A stretch of DNA of 64,000 bases from Phymatolithon calcareum. Lineage: Eukaryota; Rhodophyta; Florideophyceae; Hapalidiales. The stretch spans positions 744,001 to 808,000 of the forward strand of contig OZ345383.1 of the NCBI GenBank assembly GCA_977006965.1, written 5' to 3'. The position numbers were made by a program, and so were the translations under genes. Of this stretch, positions 21,508 to 31,463 are shown piece by piece. How positions within the stretch are numbered: the stretch's first letter is position 1; every line of letters starts with the position of its first letter. Below the pieces are notes generated by a model. That model saw nothing but the letters and a program-made list of their open reading frames with translations. It had not been told where the DNA came from and searched no databases.

Positions 21508-23487
21508 CACTAGACTGGGAAATTTGTCTGGCGTTTTGACTTTAATCATAAAACCGTTTACAGTAATACTCAAGTACAATTAATAGAGAAAGAAATGAAA
21601 ACATTTTGAATTTTATTTCTAAATTTATAGTTCAGGAATCACACCGCAAAAGTTCTCATGGTGCGCTGTCACTATTTTTTGAAGGTGAGGGAAAAGCTGC
21701 TCCACGCTCCACGTTCCATTGACATCGAGCGCAAGTCCACTGCCTATCATTGCCTTACGCGGATATGAAAGGTTGTTTGAGTCTTTCATATTATTCACCT
21801 TTTCGACGCAGTCTCGCGCAAGTTTCAAATAAAAGGCCTTTCCGGGGTTCTTCAATTTCCCTGATCCGTTGGGTCCGTTGGACCAATCATTGTCTTGCAT
21901 TCTACGCATTTTCTCCTCTTCCCATTCGGCCCGCCACACATCCTTAATTCTCTTGATTACAAATGAGTCCAATGGTTGGGATAGGTGCGTACTGTTTGCT
22001 GGCAGCTTACGGATCTTCGTATTGATATTACTCAATGATTCGACTTGTTGCGGTGTCTCATTATGGCCCGACGCGTTGTCCATAAAAATAACGCGCGTAG
22101 GTCCACCAGGGTCCTTGTCGATAGCCCGCGGTTCATTTAACCATTGGTTGAAGACCTTCTTGTCCATCCATCCCCTTTTTCCGGTCCGGTATGAAACCCC
22201 TGGAATGTTGTCAGGAACACCCTGGATTGGATAGTTACAGTTCTGATTCATAAAAATTAAGAACGGTGCTTCCAGTCTCGCATTGACTCCTCCCGAGATG
22301 CATAGTACGACTGTAATCCCTTCGCTTCCGGAAACAACATCTGCATATGAAACCTTGTCTTCTCCAATAAACCCGAGCATATGATGGTTGTCTTGATTGA
22401 ATAAAAAGTGGCTTTCGTCCATATTTTCCACCATATTCTCGTCCAGCACACCATCCTGGAAGTCGCGCTCTAATTGGCCAAGATGATATGCAGTCAACTG
22501 CTCAGTGTAGATACGGTGCTCCTCGCTACGGGCCACTGCACCAGATTGTTTTCGAATAACAATTTTGGTCCGGTCGAGAAATGCCTGTATCCAATCATAA
22601 TTGATTATCTGCGTGATGGACCTTCCAGAATTTTCCTCAATCTCGGCAACGAGGAATGGAGACTCAGGATCCACAACCGTATGAAACGCAATCTGCAAGA
22701 GCAGTTCACGGCCAACTTTGACAAGGGCCGCACGGAGCCTTTCATATTCTGCCAGCAAGACCTCGTGCACGTAGTCCACCCACATTGCGCGCCTTCTTCC
22801 GCGACCTTGAAATGCTTTCAGCTGACTACTCCTCCTTGCTGGACCACGGATACGTCTACTTCCAAGTGTCATGGCACTATTTGATGGATCGGCCAATAGG
22901 TCCCAAATTAGAGTTCGCTTTATCCACCAATCACGCTCTTTTTCCCTATTGGCCCGATCCTTGCCACAAAATACCTTGGGGAATTGCTTGACTGCTCTTG
23001 AAGCAATTCGATTGGCTGTTCCTGAGAGCCGCACTTCAGAAATCATCCAATTAATAACCGCCTTGCGCTGTGATTTAGTTGAAACAATTTGAGCTTGTCG
23101 AAGAGGGTGGATTTGATTGGATGAGGGTGCCATGGTTGCGAGTGATTGGGTGTGGAGTTGAATAGTTCGTATCGTTGCAAGCAAAGTATTCGCGAATCGC
23201 CTTATATAGGCCGGCTCAAACATAATGATATCATCAATAATAGACTCATGTGAGACATAATTCCACGTTTCACGAATATAGAGCGAGATACTTTCAACGC
23301 CGGATATCTCCGTCATTACAGTAACTGGTACGTAGTGTTCGCTTACTCTGCAAATGACCGAAATATTTTCTAGATTCTGAAATATGAGTATTACTATCCT
23401 TTGTACCCCCTCCGGTTAGCATGAGAAAATCCAGAATTGTATTTATGATTCAAATTCCAAACGCCAGACTAATTTCCCAGTCTACTG
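21508..23487 (-). mobile_element. pogo/Tigger-type DNA transposon
   Basis: Inverted repeats of about 27 bp: left begins CACTAGACTGGGAAATT, right (reverse complement) begins CAGTAGACTGGGAAATT, both continuing to GTCTGGCG. TA dinucleotides flank both ends (21506-21507 and 23488-23489), the Tc1/mariner-pogo target. One long transposase frame lies between them. Total length is 1980 bp. An intact frame and near-perfect ends suggest a recently active or still competent element. Confidence 0.9.
21625..23316 (-). CDS. DDE transposase, pogo/Tigger (DDE_1) family
   Basis: Up to 563 aa from ATG 23316. A second in-frame ATG at 23133 (MAPSSNQIH) gives 502 aa and may be the real start, since the first 60 residues are unlike the family. 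The N-terminal third is helical and basic (GRGRRRAMW), as expected for DNA binding. The catalytic core shows NMDESHF (first D), FMDNASGHN (second D) and ANSTHLSQPLDSF (third D), the DDD arrangement of pogo. The C-terminus keeps the family-like ALDVNGTWS segment. No stop or frameshift is seen. It cuts and inserts its own element at TA sites in the nucleus. Confidence 0.9.
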   Translation of the reverse strand: MTEISGVESISLYIRETWNYVSHESIIDDIIMFEPAYIRRFANTLLATIRTIQLHTQSLATMAPSSNQIHPLRQAQIVSTKSQRKAVINWMISEVRLSGTANRIASRAVKQFPKVFCGKDRANREKERDWWIKRTLIWDLLADPSNSAMTLGSRRIRGPARRSSQLKAFQGRGRRRAMWVDYVHEVLLAEYERLRAALVKVGRELLLQIAFHTVVDPESPFLVAEIEENSGRSITQIINYDWIQAFLDRTKIVIRKQSGAVARSEEHRIYTEQLTAYHLGQLERDFQDGVLDENMVENMDESHFLFNQDNHHMLGFIGEDKVSYADVVSGSEGITVVLCISGGVNARLEAPFLIFMNQNCNYPIQGVPDNIPGVSYRTGKRGWMDKKVFNQWLNEPRAIDKDPGGPTRVIFMDNASGHNETPQQVESLSNINTKIRKLPANSTHLSQPLDSFVIKRIKDVWRAEWEEEKMRRMQDNDWSNGPNGSGKLKNPGKAFYLKLARDCVEKVNNMKDSNNLSYPRKAMIGSGLALDVNGTWSVEQLFPHLQKIVTAHHENFCGVIPEL

Positions 23488-23971
23488 TAGTAATGGTCGT
23501 GTCGTTTTGCGCTTTGCGCGTGCGCTCAAATGTAGGAAGGGCTGGTCTTCCCTAAAAACGAGAGACGGACCCATTCGATGGGCCCACCATCTAGATCGGT
23601 CGGTAGTTGTTCTTGTCCGTTAAGGCATTGTCTTCCATCTACCAAATGAATGAGAGATTTTTCTGTTGAAGTAGATGTGCACTCTGCACTAATTGGCGCC
23701 GAATCTGGAGTAGGACCTGTCATACTGTGGACACAACAATCGTCACAAGGTATTTTGCAGAAGATGTCACAGAGTGCTGCAACGTCAAAAAACAGTCCGT
23801 TTGGCAGACATTCCCGGACGTTCCCTTGTGAGGGAACTAAGGAAAGGGCCAATAAAAGTCATATCTGGATTGCCGGCCGACCACTGGGACAGCGATTAAT
23901 TATACATGAACCAATGATCATCGTACACCTATATCCCTCATCAGGGACCTAAGATAATGGGTGTGAAAGGG

Positions 23972-24361
23972 TTAATCGGAATTACATAGAATCACTTCAA
24001 TGGCTCCAGCCACGTCAATCTCTTCTGCCGGAGTCCATGAACGCTTCTTCAGGATTCTGTTGAATGTTCCAACTGCCCATGATCCTTGACTGCCCATTTC
24101 TTCAATTAACTTCTGTGGGTTTCTCGGAAAATGGCCTACAAACCACCTTGCGCAAAGAATCATGTATCTGCTTTCTTTCATCTTCACTGCTTGGTGTGGT
24201 ATAATATTCTTGGAGAACGTAATTTTCCTGATGCGGTGCTCTTCTTGCTGTTCCCATACTCGCCGAAGGCCAGATCTATCTTGAATGTCAGTTGTCGTGT
24301 TTGATATTTCATTCCAATTGTCCAGTGAGACAATTTGCTCCGCCCCAGTGATTGACTGCAT
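23972..24361 (-). CDS. Hypothetical ORF ending at the PB1 target site
   Basis: 129 codons on the minus strand with protein-like composition (helical, basic; CARWFVGHFPRNPQKLIEEMG). Its TAA stop lies within the TTAA piggyBac target at 23972-23975. The upstream part toward 24408 is open in another frame, so this may be a fragment. No family recognised and no start confirmed. Confidence 0.25.
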   Translation of the reverse strand: MQSITGAEQIVSLDNWNEISNTTTDIQDRSGLRRVWEQQEEHRIRKITFSKNIIPHQAVKMKESRYMILCARWFVGHFPRNPQKLIEEMGSQGSWAVGTFNRILKKRSWTPAEEIDVAGAIEVILCNSD

Positions 24362-24698
24362 TCAGCAAAATATACGATGGCATATTTTTCAAATAGCAAT
24401 TTGGGCATGCGGTAGTGGTACTATTATGATACCTTGGGGTACGTTTTTAACGTTATATAACGTTAGAAAAGTGAAAAACGTTTCTAACCATGGTTAAATT
24501 TCGTGTCTCCTGTACTCGTGAATTTACTCTCCGGTAAGATTAAAAATGCCAAACCAGCTTCAATTTCTTGTTTATCGTCACCGGTAAATAGTTAGGCTGC
24601 AGTGCCTGGTCCCGATTGAGGGCCTTCGCTTGCCTAGAATTTCAAAATTCGTGTTAAGGAGATGTACTTTAAGTACTTGACGAAGACCCGCTTCTCGT
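24362..24698. other. Spacer between transposon cluster and gene island
   Basis: Contains the perfect palindrome AACGTTATATAACGTT near 24450. No gene seen. The far end is the 3' flank of the IBA57-like gene. Confidence 0.4.
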
Positions 24699-25643
24699 TC
24701 AATCGTCAACCCACCAAGTCGGACGCCAGGGCACCGCACAACGACCGTCATTCAGCCAGAGAGAATTCCCGATTTCATCGCCCTCATCTTTAAAAGCGTC
24801 ATGGAGTCTAAGCACAGCTAATCCGATATTTCCAGCCGCCGAGGTGACAGTACCAGCAATTTTCTTATCCTCCCTCCGGAGCTCCGTACCAGGCGTGAGG
24901 CTCGCAGAATTATCATCGGCCAAAACGTTCACTCGCAGCGTTTCTGGATCAACGCCGCGAGCCAGGGCCAAGCGAACGTCATTCTCTTCGCCGACAGCAA
25001 CTGGAGCAAGCCGCTTGCGCAATATGCCTGTAAAATGAGTGCGGGCGGTGAGCTCCTGTCCAAGGTAGCATCCCTTATCAAACGAAACCGCGTTGAGGAG
25101 ATGGAGACCAAGGTGGAGCGGAAGCGGTTCATTGTCAAAGTCTGCACCGTCAGGGATTGCGCAGAGTACGCGCCATTGCTCGAGCAACGCCTCTGAGGGC
25201 GGATCCGCGGATGGAGCGTCGGTGATAGGTACGATGGCACGCGCGCCGAGTGCGGGCAGACGTGGATCCGTCAGGAAGTATGGATCGCTGGCAGTCGGTG
25301 CCGCCAATACGGCAAGTTCAGTGGAGACGTCGTCGATGTCGACGCGAGCGCGCAGTCTGTGGTGCACAAGATGGTCACGAAGTTCGGAAACACGTGTCAC
25401 CGGCGTGTCCAGGAATATTTCGCTCGGGGAATTGCCAGCGACAAGGAAGGCGGAGTGTGCAACCCTGCCTCGTCGATTCAAGAATGCACCGTAGAGGATG
25501 CGCGCACCTGGTGCGCCGTCAGCCGGACACAGACGGTGAACGTCGACTGTGACCAGGCCCTGTAGGAAACGTAGGACGTCGTCTCCAGCGACGCGGATCA
25601 CGCCGCGGGAGAGCAAGCGGATAGGTTGCTGGGCGGCACCCAT
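24699..25643 (-). CDS. IBA57: IBA57/YgfZ-like folate-binding Fe-S assembly protein
   Basis: 314 aa from the first ATG in frame (25643). It has the YgfZ/GcvT fold. The N-terminal LLSRGVIRVAGDDVLRFLQG is the usual opening; the family signature K-G-C-Y-x-G-Q-E is seen as KGCYLGQELTARTH near residue 190; a short beta domain follows. IBA57 proteins act with ISCA1/2 in late assembly of 4Fe-4S clusters, usually in mitochondria (a plastid form exists in plants). The first dozen residues could be part of a short targeting signal, but that is weak. Length suits the family. Single exon, transcribed in the same direction as the bZIP gene about 370 bp upstream. Confidence 0.85.
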   Translation of the reverse strand: MGAAQQPIRLLSRGVIRVAGDDVLRFLQGLVTVDVHRLCPADGAPGARILYGAFLNRRGRVAHSAFLVAGNSPSEIFLDTPVTRVSELRDHLVHHRLRARVDIDDVSTELAVLAAPTASDPYFLTDPRLPALGARAIVPITDAPSADPPSEALLEQWRVLCAIPDGADFDNEPLPLHLGLHLLNAVSFDKGCYLGQELTARTHFTGILRKRLAPVAVGEENDVRLALARGVDPETLRVNVLADDNSASLTPGTELRREDKKIAGTVTSAAGNIGLAVLRLHDAFKDEGDEIGNSLWLNDGRCAVPWRPTWWVDD

Positions 25644-26008
25644 TCTTTGTGCAACGTTTGTCAAGGCAGACTGAGGGAATGCTGAAATTATTATATTTTT
25701 ATTTTTATGTAATGCGGATTGGAGTACAAAACCGTCAGCCGGCCCGAGGCGCTGGTGCGGGATATTGCCCTCGGTTTCAGCGCGGGGCGAGGCTGCAGCT
25801 CTGTTCTAATTGAGCTGGCAAGAGAGCCAGTGGGACAAGTCGATGCGATTGCTGGGGATGAGGAGGACGGATCAAGGTAGACACACATGGTGAATTAGAT
25901 GATAAAATATGAAATAATTAATAGAACGATGAACAACGCGGCGAGGTAACAAAAGCCCTTGAACACGAAACTTCCATCTTCCTATCTACCTGGAACAGAC
26001 TTCCCTGA
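25644..26008. other. Intergenic: 3' flank of bZIP gene and upstream region of IBA57-like gene
   Basis: About 365 bp, with an A/T-rich segment near 25682-25710. No motif could be assigned. Confidence 0.4.
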
Positions 26009-28541
26009 CTATGATGCCTGCTGCGCAAGCCGTTGCTTGAGCGTGTTGTTCTGCACCTCGAGCTCCCTTCTTTTACGGGAGAGTCTCGAGATTCTATCTT
26101 TGTTCTTTTCCAATTCGCCCTTGATACGCTCCAGGCGTTCTTTCGCTCGTGCATTGCTTCGCGCCGCGGCCTCCCGATTCTTCCGTCGGCGCTCCTCAGC
26201 ACGCCTTTCTCGCTCGCGCGCAGCCGCTATAGCGGCCATTCCGAAAGGCCCACGCGGACCCATTTGCCACACCCATGCCCTGTCGGCGCACGCACTCATT
26301 CCCGGCGGACGCGGCTCTAGACGCGCAAGAGATTGCCCACTCTCGTCAGCGTCCAGTGCGTCAACAGACATGTTTTCCCCACCATGTCCATTGAGACTGC
26401 CCAAGCTATGGACAAACATCCTGTGTTCGCACTTCGGAGGTACTCCTGGAGTGCCGATCGGATTCGATTGGTTAAGCACCAACGGCGCTGTACATTGATT
26501 GATACCATTCGACGCGCGATGAGGCGGGAATGGGTTTGTAGGTTGTGGTACAGGTGCGACAACTCGATTTGGCATAGATTGTGCCAGGACATGCCCTTGT
26601 GTGCCCTGAAGGGGCAATGTCGAATTAGGCTTTTGGACTGGCGCAGAAGACGAGCCCCCATTGATCCATGGACTGCCGACGATATCCATGTTTTCCAGAG
26701 AAGTGATATCTACGCCAGACGATGGCATGGCCGTTGTCGCATGCGGTGCCATGAACGTTCCCAGCAAGGTCTCAAACGACTTCGTCGTTGACATGCGTTG
26801 GCTCCCAGTGTTTGTATGGAAAACGCCTCCATCATCATCATCTTCCTCGTCGTCCTCTCCGTCCACAGGCCCATTAGTCAAGGGAGACAAATGCGGCGAC
26901 TGCGATTCATGTCCTTGTGTGTGCTGCACCGGAACTCCTTGCGAGAAATCTTGCAGACGGTGCAACATGGCGGTGTCTTGATCCTGGTTCCCAGGCAAGG
27001 AGTTCACGACCAGGTGCTGGTGCTCATGGTTACCCTGAAGCTGTTGCTTTTCTTGCTGTTGGTGATGAGAATTAGTCAGAAGAGAATAGGATACAGGCAC
27101 GGATTGAAGCCCAGCGTTCCGGCCCCCGGACGCTACACCGTTCACTGTGTTCCCTGCCGCAGACTGCTTCGCCATCAAAAGTGACATGGGGTCAAAGACG
27201 ACGGTATTGGAGGTTGTCTGTTGTGCATATGCCGCCAAACTTCTCCCGTGAGTGCTCTGTCCGTGAGGATGTGCTTCCTGCGTAACTTTCTTCTCAGCAC
27301 GGCTGATGAGCTCCGGAATGACAGTGTCCAATGAGAAATGCTTCTCATCTCGGCCATTCATCATTTCTGACATGAACTGGGAAAAAACTCCGCTTGAAGA
27401 ATGCGCCATATCGGAGCCCTCACCGCTGAGAACAGGAGACTGCGAGATCCCCTCCGAGTTGTGCAGCAAATTTACAGAACCAGTGGAATGTACACCAAAC
27501 GCGGCGGCAGCGCCAGTGGCATGACCGTTTGTTAACAGCTTGGGCGGTGAGACATGCTTTGGTATGACAGATTTTGCGCGTTCCGCGAGGGCGAGGTTTT
27601 GCATTTGAACGGCGAGTGCAGCATCCTGACTCGCCGCAAACGAGGTGCGCAGATTCATGCAAGCGTCGACATCGCCGCGGAGATCTTTCGTGAGATTGCT
27701 GAGAATCGAGACTTGAACCCTGCCGAACCATTCGGATTTGGGCTCTGTGAGTGCAGCGGCCGCAACGCTTGGGAGGTCGAGAGGATGCTTTGGCACAACG
27801 AGTGCACTCTCGGATGTAGAGCATGAACAGCAGGCCTCTGGGGGTGCATGACAATGCGGACAAGGGCGCCACTCTTCATCATGGCACTCGAAGAGAATTG
27901 AGTCCGCAAAAAGACCCTTGTTAAATAAGGTGGAATTGCAAGTGAGACAGATGCGCTCACGAGTGGTTGACTTGCTGGAGTGAAGCCACTGCATGCGAGT
28001 AACGTTGTCCGTCTCGTTGCGGGTAAGAAAGAGCCATTCGCCTGTTTCGTTGTCACGAACATAACGGCCGATACGAGTGGTGGCCATGACGCTAGGGGCG
28101 TGGAGGGGGTGATCGCGACGAGCATATGTGGTGACAATGGCGCCGCCGGATAGTCCCTCTGGAGTAGTAAAGGATGGAACGACGAGGTAGTGCATCTTGA
28201 TACTGCCTGTGAGACGGCCCTCCTGATGCTCCTCAGTCTCGAGAATGAACGAGCTTTGAGCCCCCAGTGGTGACATCAGCATGAGCAGGTCGGAAGAGAC
28301 GTTGGAGCCGAGAATAAACTCGCGTACCCTACAAACAAACAGAATTGAAATGAACGTTGTGTGAGCTAATTGGGAGCTGGATACACGACACGAAGAGGTA
28401 TGTGGGCAAGACGTACCAGTCCGAGCGATTGAGCATTCGAAAGACAATACTTATGTCCTCGTCCAGACGGCGGCGGACATCCGCCGCCATGGGCCGTCGA
28501 AATGCGCGCTCAGCGAAGACGGAGCTAACGGCGATGGTCAT
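26009..28541 (-). CDS. bZIP transcription factor with cysteine-rich N-terminal region
   Basis: Two exons, 28541-28417 and 28328-26009, giving 814 aa. C-terminal bZIP (about residues 745-812): basic region RRRKNREAAARSNARAKER with the N-x7-R pattern, then heptads of L and I. Residues about 168-215 hold CLTC, CPHC and CCSC cysteine pairs that may bind zinc. The N-terminal 150 residues look folded but match no family I know. The middle is glutamine-, serine- and asparagine-rich with an acidic run (EDDEEDDDD), as in activation domains. Such factors bind ACGT-core sites in the nucleus; its targets are unknown. It is divergent from the glycosyltransferase gene 1 kb away. Confidence 0.8.
28329..28416 (-). 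other. 88-bp intron in the bZIP gene
   Basis: Donor GTACGT at 28416 and acceptor TTTGTTTGTAG ending at 28329 on the minus strand. Splicing joins TG to G within a tryptophan codon and links the frame starting at ATG 28541 to the long second exon. Without it the long frame has no plausible ATG at its start and the N-terminus is lost. Confidence 0.75.
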
Positions 28542-29531
28542 GGTGGATGAAGCGGTGGCGGGATTGGAAGACAAGCCAGGATGAACAGGGTGCGGACGCG
28601 AGAGAGGAGATTAGGGAAGCGCTCGCTCGCTGGATGAGAGTGGGAGGCAAACCTAAGCGAGTAAAGTAAAACTCCGAAAGCAGCGCAAACGAGGGAGATT
28701 GGGAGTATATGAACAACCCTGCGCAAAACTAAGGTGAGAAGAAAACACACAAAAAGGAGGGCGTCAGCGTATCTCCAATCGCGTGATATGGTCCACCCGT
28801 TCAGTAGCATCTGAGTATTTCGACCAATAACACATAACTTTCCGCGTATCGTCAGCATGGACCCGTAGTAATTATCATAGCTTTAAGACCGACTGGGGCA
28901 ATTACTTTGAAAAAACAACACCTCTTGGACAGCTGGGTCCAACTGCAAAGCTAGATCCACCTTTCATGACGAGGTGGTGTCTAGCTGGACCACTGAAAGC
29001 TCCAAAATCGTTCATTTTTGGGATTCAATTGAGGACATCAAAAATAGACGAAAACGGGGTGCGGTGTGACCTTCAAATGACCGCTGTGCCCCGAATTTCA
29101 GGGGCACCTGTTGGAGAAAAATCTCCACGTTCTCGACTAGCGAGATTGTATGCGTGTCATACGACAGCCACTTACCTACCGTCCGTCTCTCCTGCTGCTC
29201 GATCCCCTTCGTTGAGATTCGCTTGTTGTGAATCTGCCAGCACTGATCCACAGCATTGCATACCCCTGAGTGTCAATCCACTGTCGTGCAATCGTCCACC
29301 TGTTACAGTAGTCCGCCGCCCGCGACTTTTTGCTATCATTTCCGATTGTTTTCGGCATTGCCGATTTCCCGTTACAGTCCCCACTGTCGGGTCCTCACCC
29401 AGCGTACTCCGAGAAAATGGCGACAAGCACTCTAACAGGCCATCTCGTCAGGATAACTACACTAGATCCACACCGAAACGAGTGCGGAGTGCACGCAGCA
29501 CCTCCCATCATCACCTCCTTAACTCGCCCAC
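28542..29531. promoter_or_regulatory. Divergent promoter region between bZIP and glycosyltransferase genes
   Basis: About 1 kb between two divergent starts. A 287-codon plus frame (28966-29829) overlaps the glycosyltransferase N-terminus in another phase and has no protein character. No specific element could be assigned. Confidence 0.4.
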
Positions 29532-31316
29532 ATGTCTGCAATGCGCTCCTTGTCTCCCACAGAAGCCGCAAACTCACCTTCTCGACGTTTGGACTACAGG
29601 ATGCGCAGCCCCCGTACATCTGCGCTGCCCTCCCCGAATCCACTGCACAATCCTTCCGTACATGCTTCCATCCTTAGGGTGCGAAAACCGCGACGGCCCG
29701 TTTTCGTGCTTTTTGTTCTTAGCCTACTCACGTTCTCCGCGATGCTCGTGCTGCTCTCCCGTTGTATTCAATTTCTTGGTGCTCATCCGTCACAAATCCC
29801 TAACCCACGTCATTTCCATGTCACTCTAGTGAGATCCGAACGGTCTGTCGCACTTGAAGCTCGCACCCTTGCTTCTATCCATATGTCCGCCATTGCCTCC
29901 AATGCCACTTTTTCCCTCTCCCGACTTCCAGCTGCTGCAGACTCAGAACCTGCATGGCGTGCTGCGTTTGCCGTCCCCGACGGTTCCAACGTCCTGTTTG
30001 TGCAGGCCGGTGTTCTTCTCACCTCGCATGCCCTGTGTTTCCTTCTCATTGCCCGAATGGTTATCCGCCGGAGTAACGCCATTTCACTCTTTGCATTGGC
30101 CGGGGAGCGCGGCTCAAGGCCCGCCGCAAAAGCTCTGTTTCTTCAGAGCTCAGGCCATCTTGTGGGAGATGCTTTTCTCTTCCAAGCTATCCCTATGTAT
30201 CGCCCATGGGCTCTTCTGTCACGGTCGGTCGCGCGCTGCTAGCTGCCGTGGCGCCATTGCGTTCAAAACTTTAATCGTGAATTTGGGCTCGATGTGCTCG
30301 CCCCAGGTAGTCTGTTGGCCTCGCCTGCAGATAAACCGACTCGTCTGCTTGCCTCTAGAGGTGGCACAGCGGCTGTGTTTGGTCGTACGCTCCCGCGATT
30401 GGATGACCGCGGAAATCGAGCATATCGCCTATTACATTTTCCGCCCACCCAGGTTGAAGCAATCGCATCCACCGCACTTTTTTCCCACCGTGCGGTGAGT
30501 CTCACACTCGTGACGTCAGCATTTGTGACGACTGCCCGGTCTTGGCTCTGCAACGTTGACGAAGGAGGGTTCCGACCAGCCAATCTTGCAGCAACAGGCA
30601 CAGCTGCAGCTCACGCGTTGCAAACCCTGCCCGGTCGTACGGTGCTACTGGACGCAATGCTGCAGGAGGAAGGGGTCGAATTTGGCACTCCAGGTTATTG
30701 GCGGCTGATGTTGGGGCGAACAAGGCTCATTGGGGCAGTGCTAGATGCAGGTACAGCTGTGTTTCTTTTCGAAACAGACGCGGTCTGGCTATGCGATCCG
30801 CGACCGTACCTTTTAACTGCGGCAGCCGATGGTGCAGACATAGTGGGCACGTTAAATTCGCTTGGCAAAATTTCGAGCAATTTCATGTACCTACGTCCAA
30901 CGCTCGCCACGCGACGTCTTTGGCACGAGGCCACATCCCGATTCGCGCGTGCTGTTGATATCGCTGCGCTTGGACAAAAGAATGCAAATAGCTGGGCCAA
31001 CATGGAGAATGACCAGAGTCTACTCACCGAACTCGTGCTGCGCGACGAGCACTGGAAAACCCACTATCCTCTCGAGTTTCGTGCGCTGGATCGGGACCTG
31101 TTTGTTGGCGGACAGTGGTACGATGGGCATGCGATGTACCGAAGTCGAAAGGCTCGACACCCTGTGGTAGTGAACAACAATTTTATTATTGGTCTGCAGA
31201 ATAAGACGAAGCGAGCGAAGCGATGGGGACACTTTTTCTGGGATGAGAGAAATAAGTCCTGTAGACCAGAACTTGTACGTGCTGCGATTAGGAGAAATCA
31301 GTGTTGGTTCTACTAG
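29532..31316 (+). CDS. GT77-type nucleotide-diphospho-sugar transferase with an internal TAG
   Basis: ATG at 29532. Residues 57-82 form one hydrophobic segment after a basic, proline-rich tail, a type II signal anchor as in Golgi glycosyltransferases. The catalytic part (about 30500-31316) matches the PF03407 family: VFLFETDAVWLCDP (equivalent of the DxD strand), ENDQSLLTEL, and a C-terminal VVNNNFIIG/WGHFFWDE block. The frame is interrupted by one TAG at 30240-30242. The same phase continues after it and the next in-frame codon used as a start would be GTG, so the two parts belong together. The TAG may be a pseudogene lesion, an error, or lie in an unrecognised intron. Predicted to add pentose or hexose to glycoproteins or wall glycans. 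Confidence 0.7.
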
Positions 31317-31463
31317 AATGGTGTCCGTTTGTTCCTGAGGTCGTGTGCGACCTATAAACGATATTGCTGTTTTATGAATTGGTACGAAAACTGATGCAAT
31401 GAGCGTCCTTTTCTGCTGGCACTGACGTGCAAGAGATAGCAATTCTCGCAGGAGATTGAAGAA
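31317..31463. other. Convergent intergenic spacer
   Basis: 147 bp between the ends of the glycosyltransferase (+) and HORMA (-) genes, presumably the shared 3' UTR and termination region. Confidence 0.4.

Larger units (their letters stand above)
20771..23971. mobile_element. piggyBac-ended element PB1, non-autonomous, with a pogo element inside
   Basis: Bounded by TTAA on both sides (20767-20770 and 23972-23975), the piggyBac target. The ends are inverted: left CCCGTTCACACCCA, right (reverse complement) CCCTTTCACACCCA. Subterminal segments of the type TCCCT-x-AGGGA/AGGA-x-CTAAG, each able to form a small hairpin, occur near 20787-20807, 23822-23842 and 23935-23953. Outside the nested pogo element only about 1.2 kb remains and no piggyBac transposase frame is visible, so it would need a helper transposase. 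Confidence 0.7.

Noticed and set aside
28966-29829. 287-codon plus frame
   Set aside because: Overlaps the glycosyltransferase N-terminus in another phase, is rich in C, R and P without domain features, and lies in the divergent promoter.
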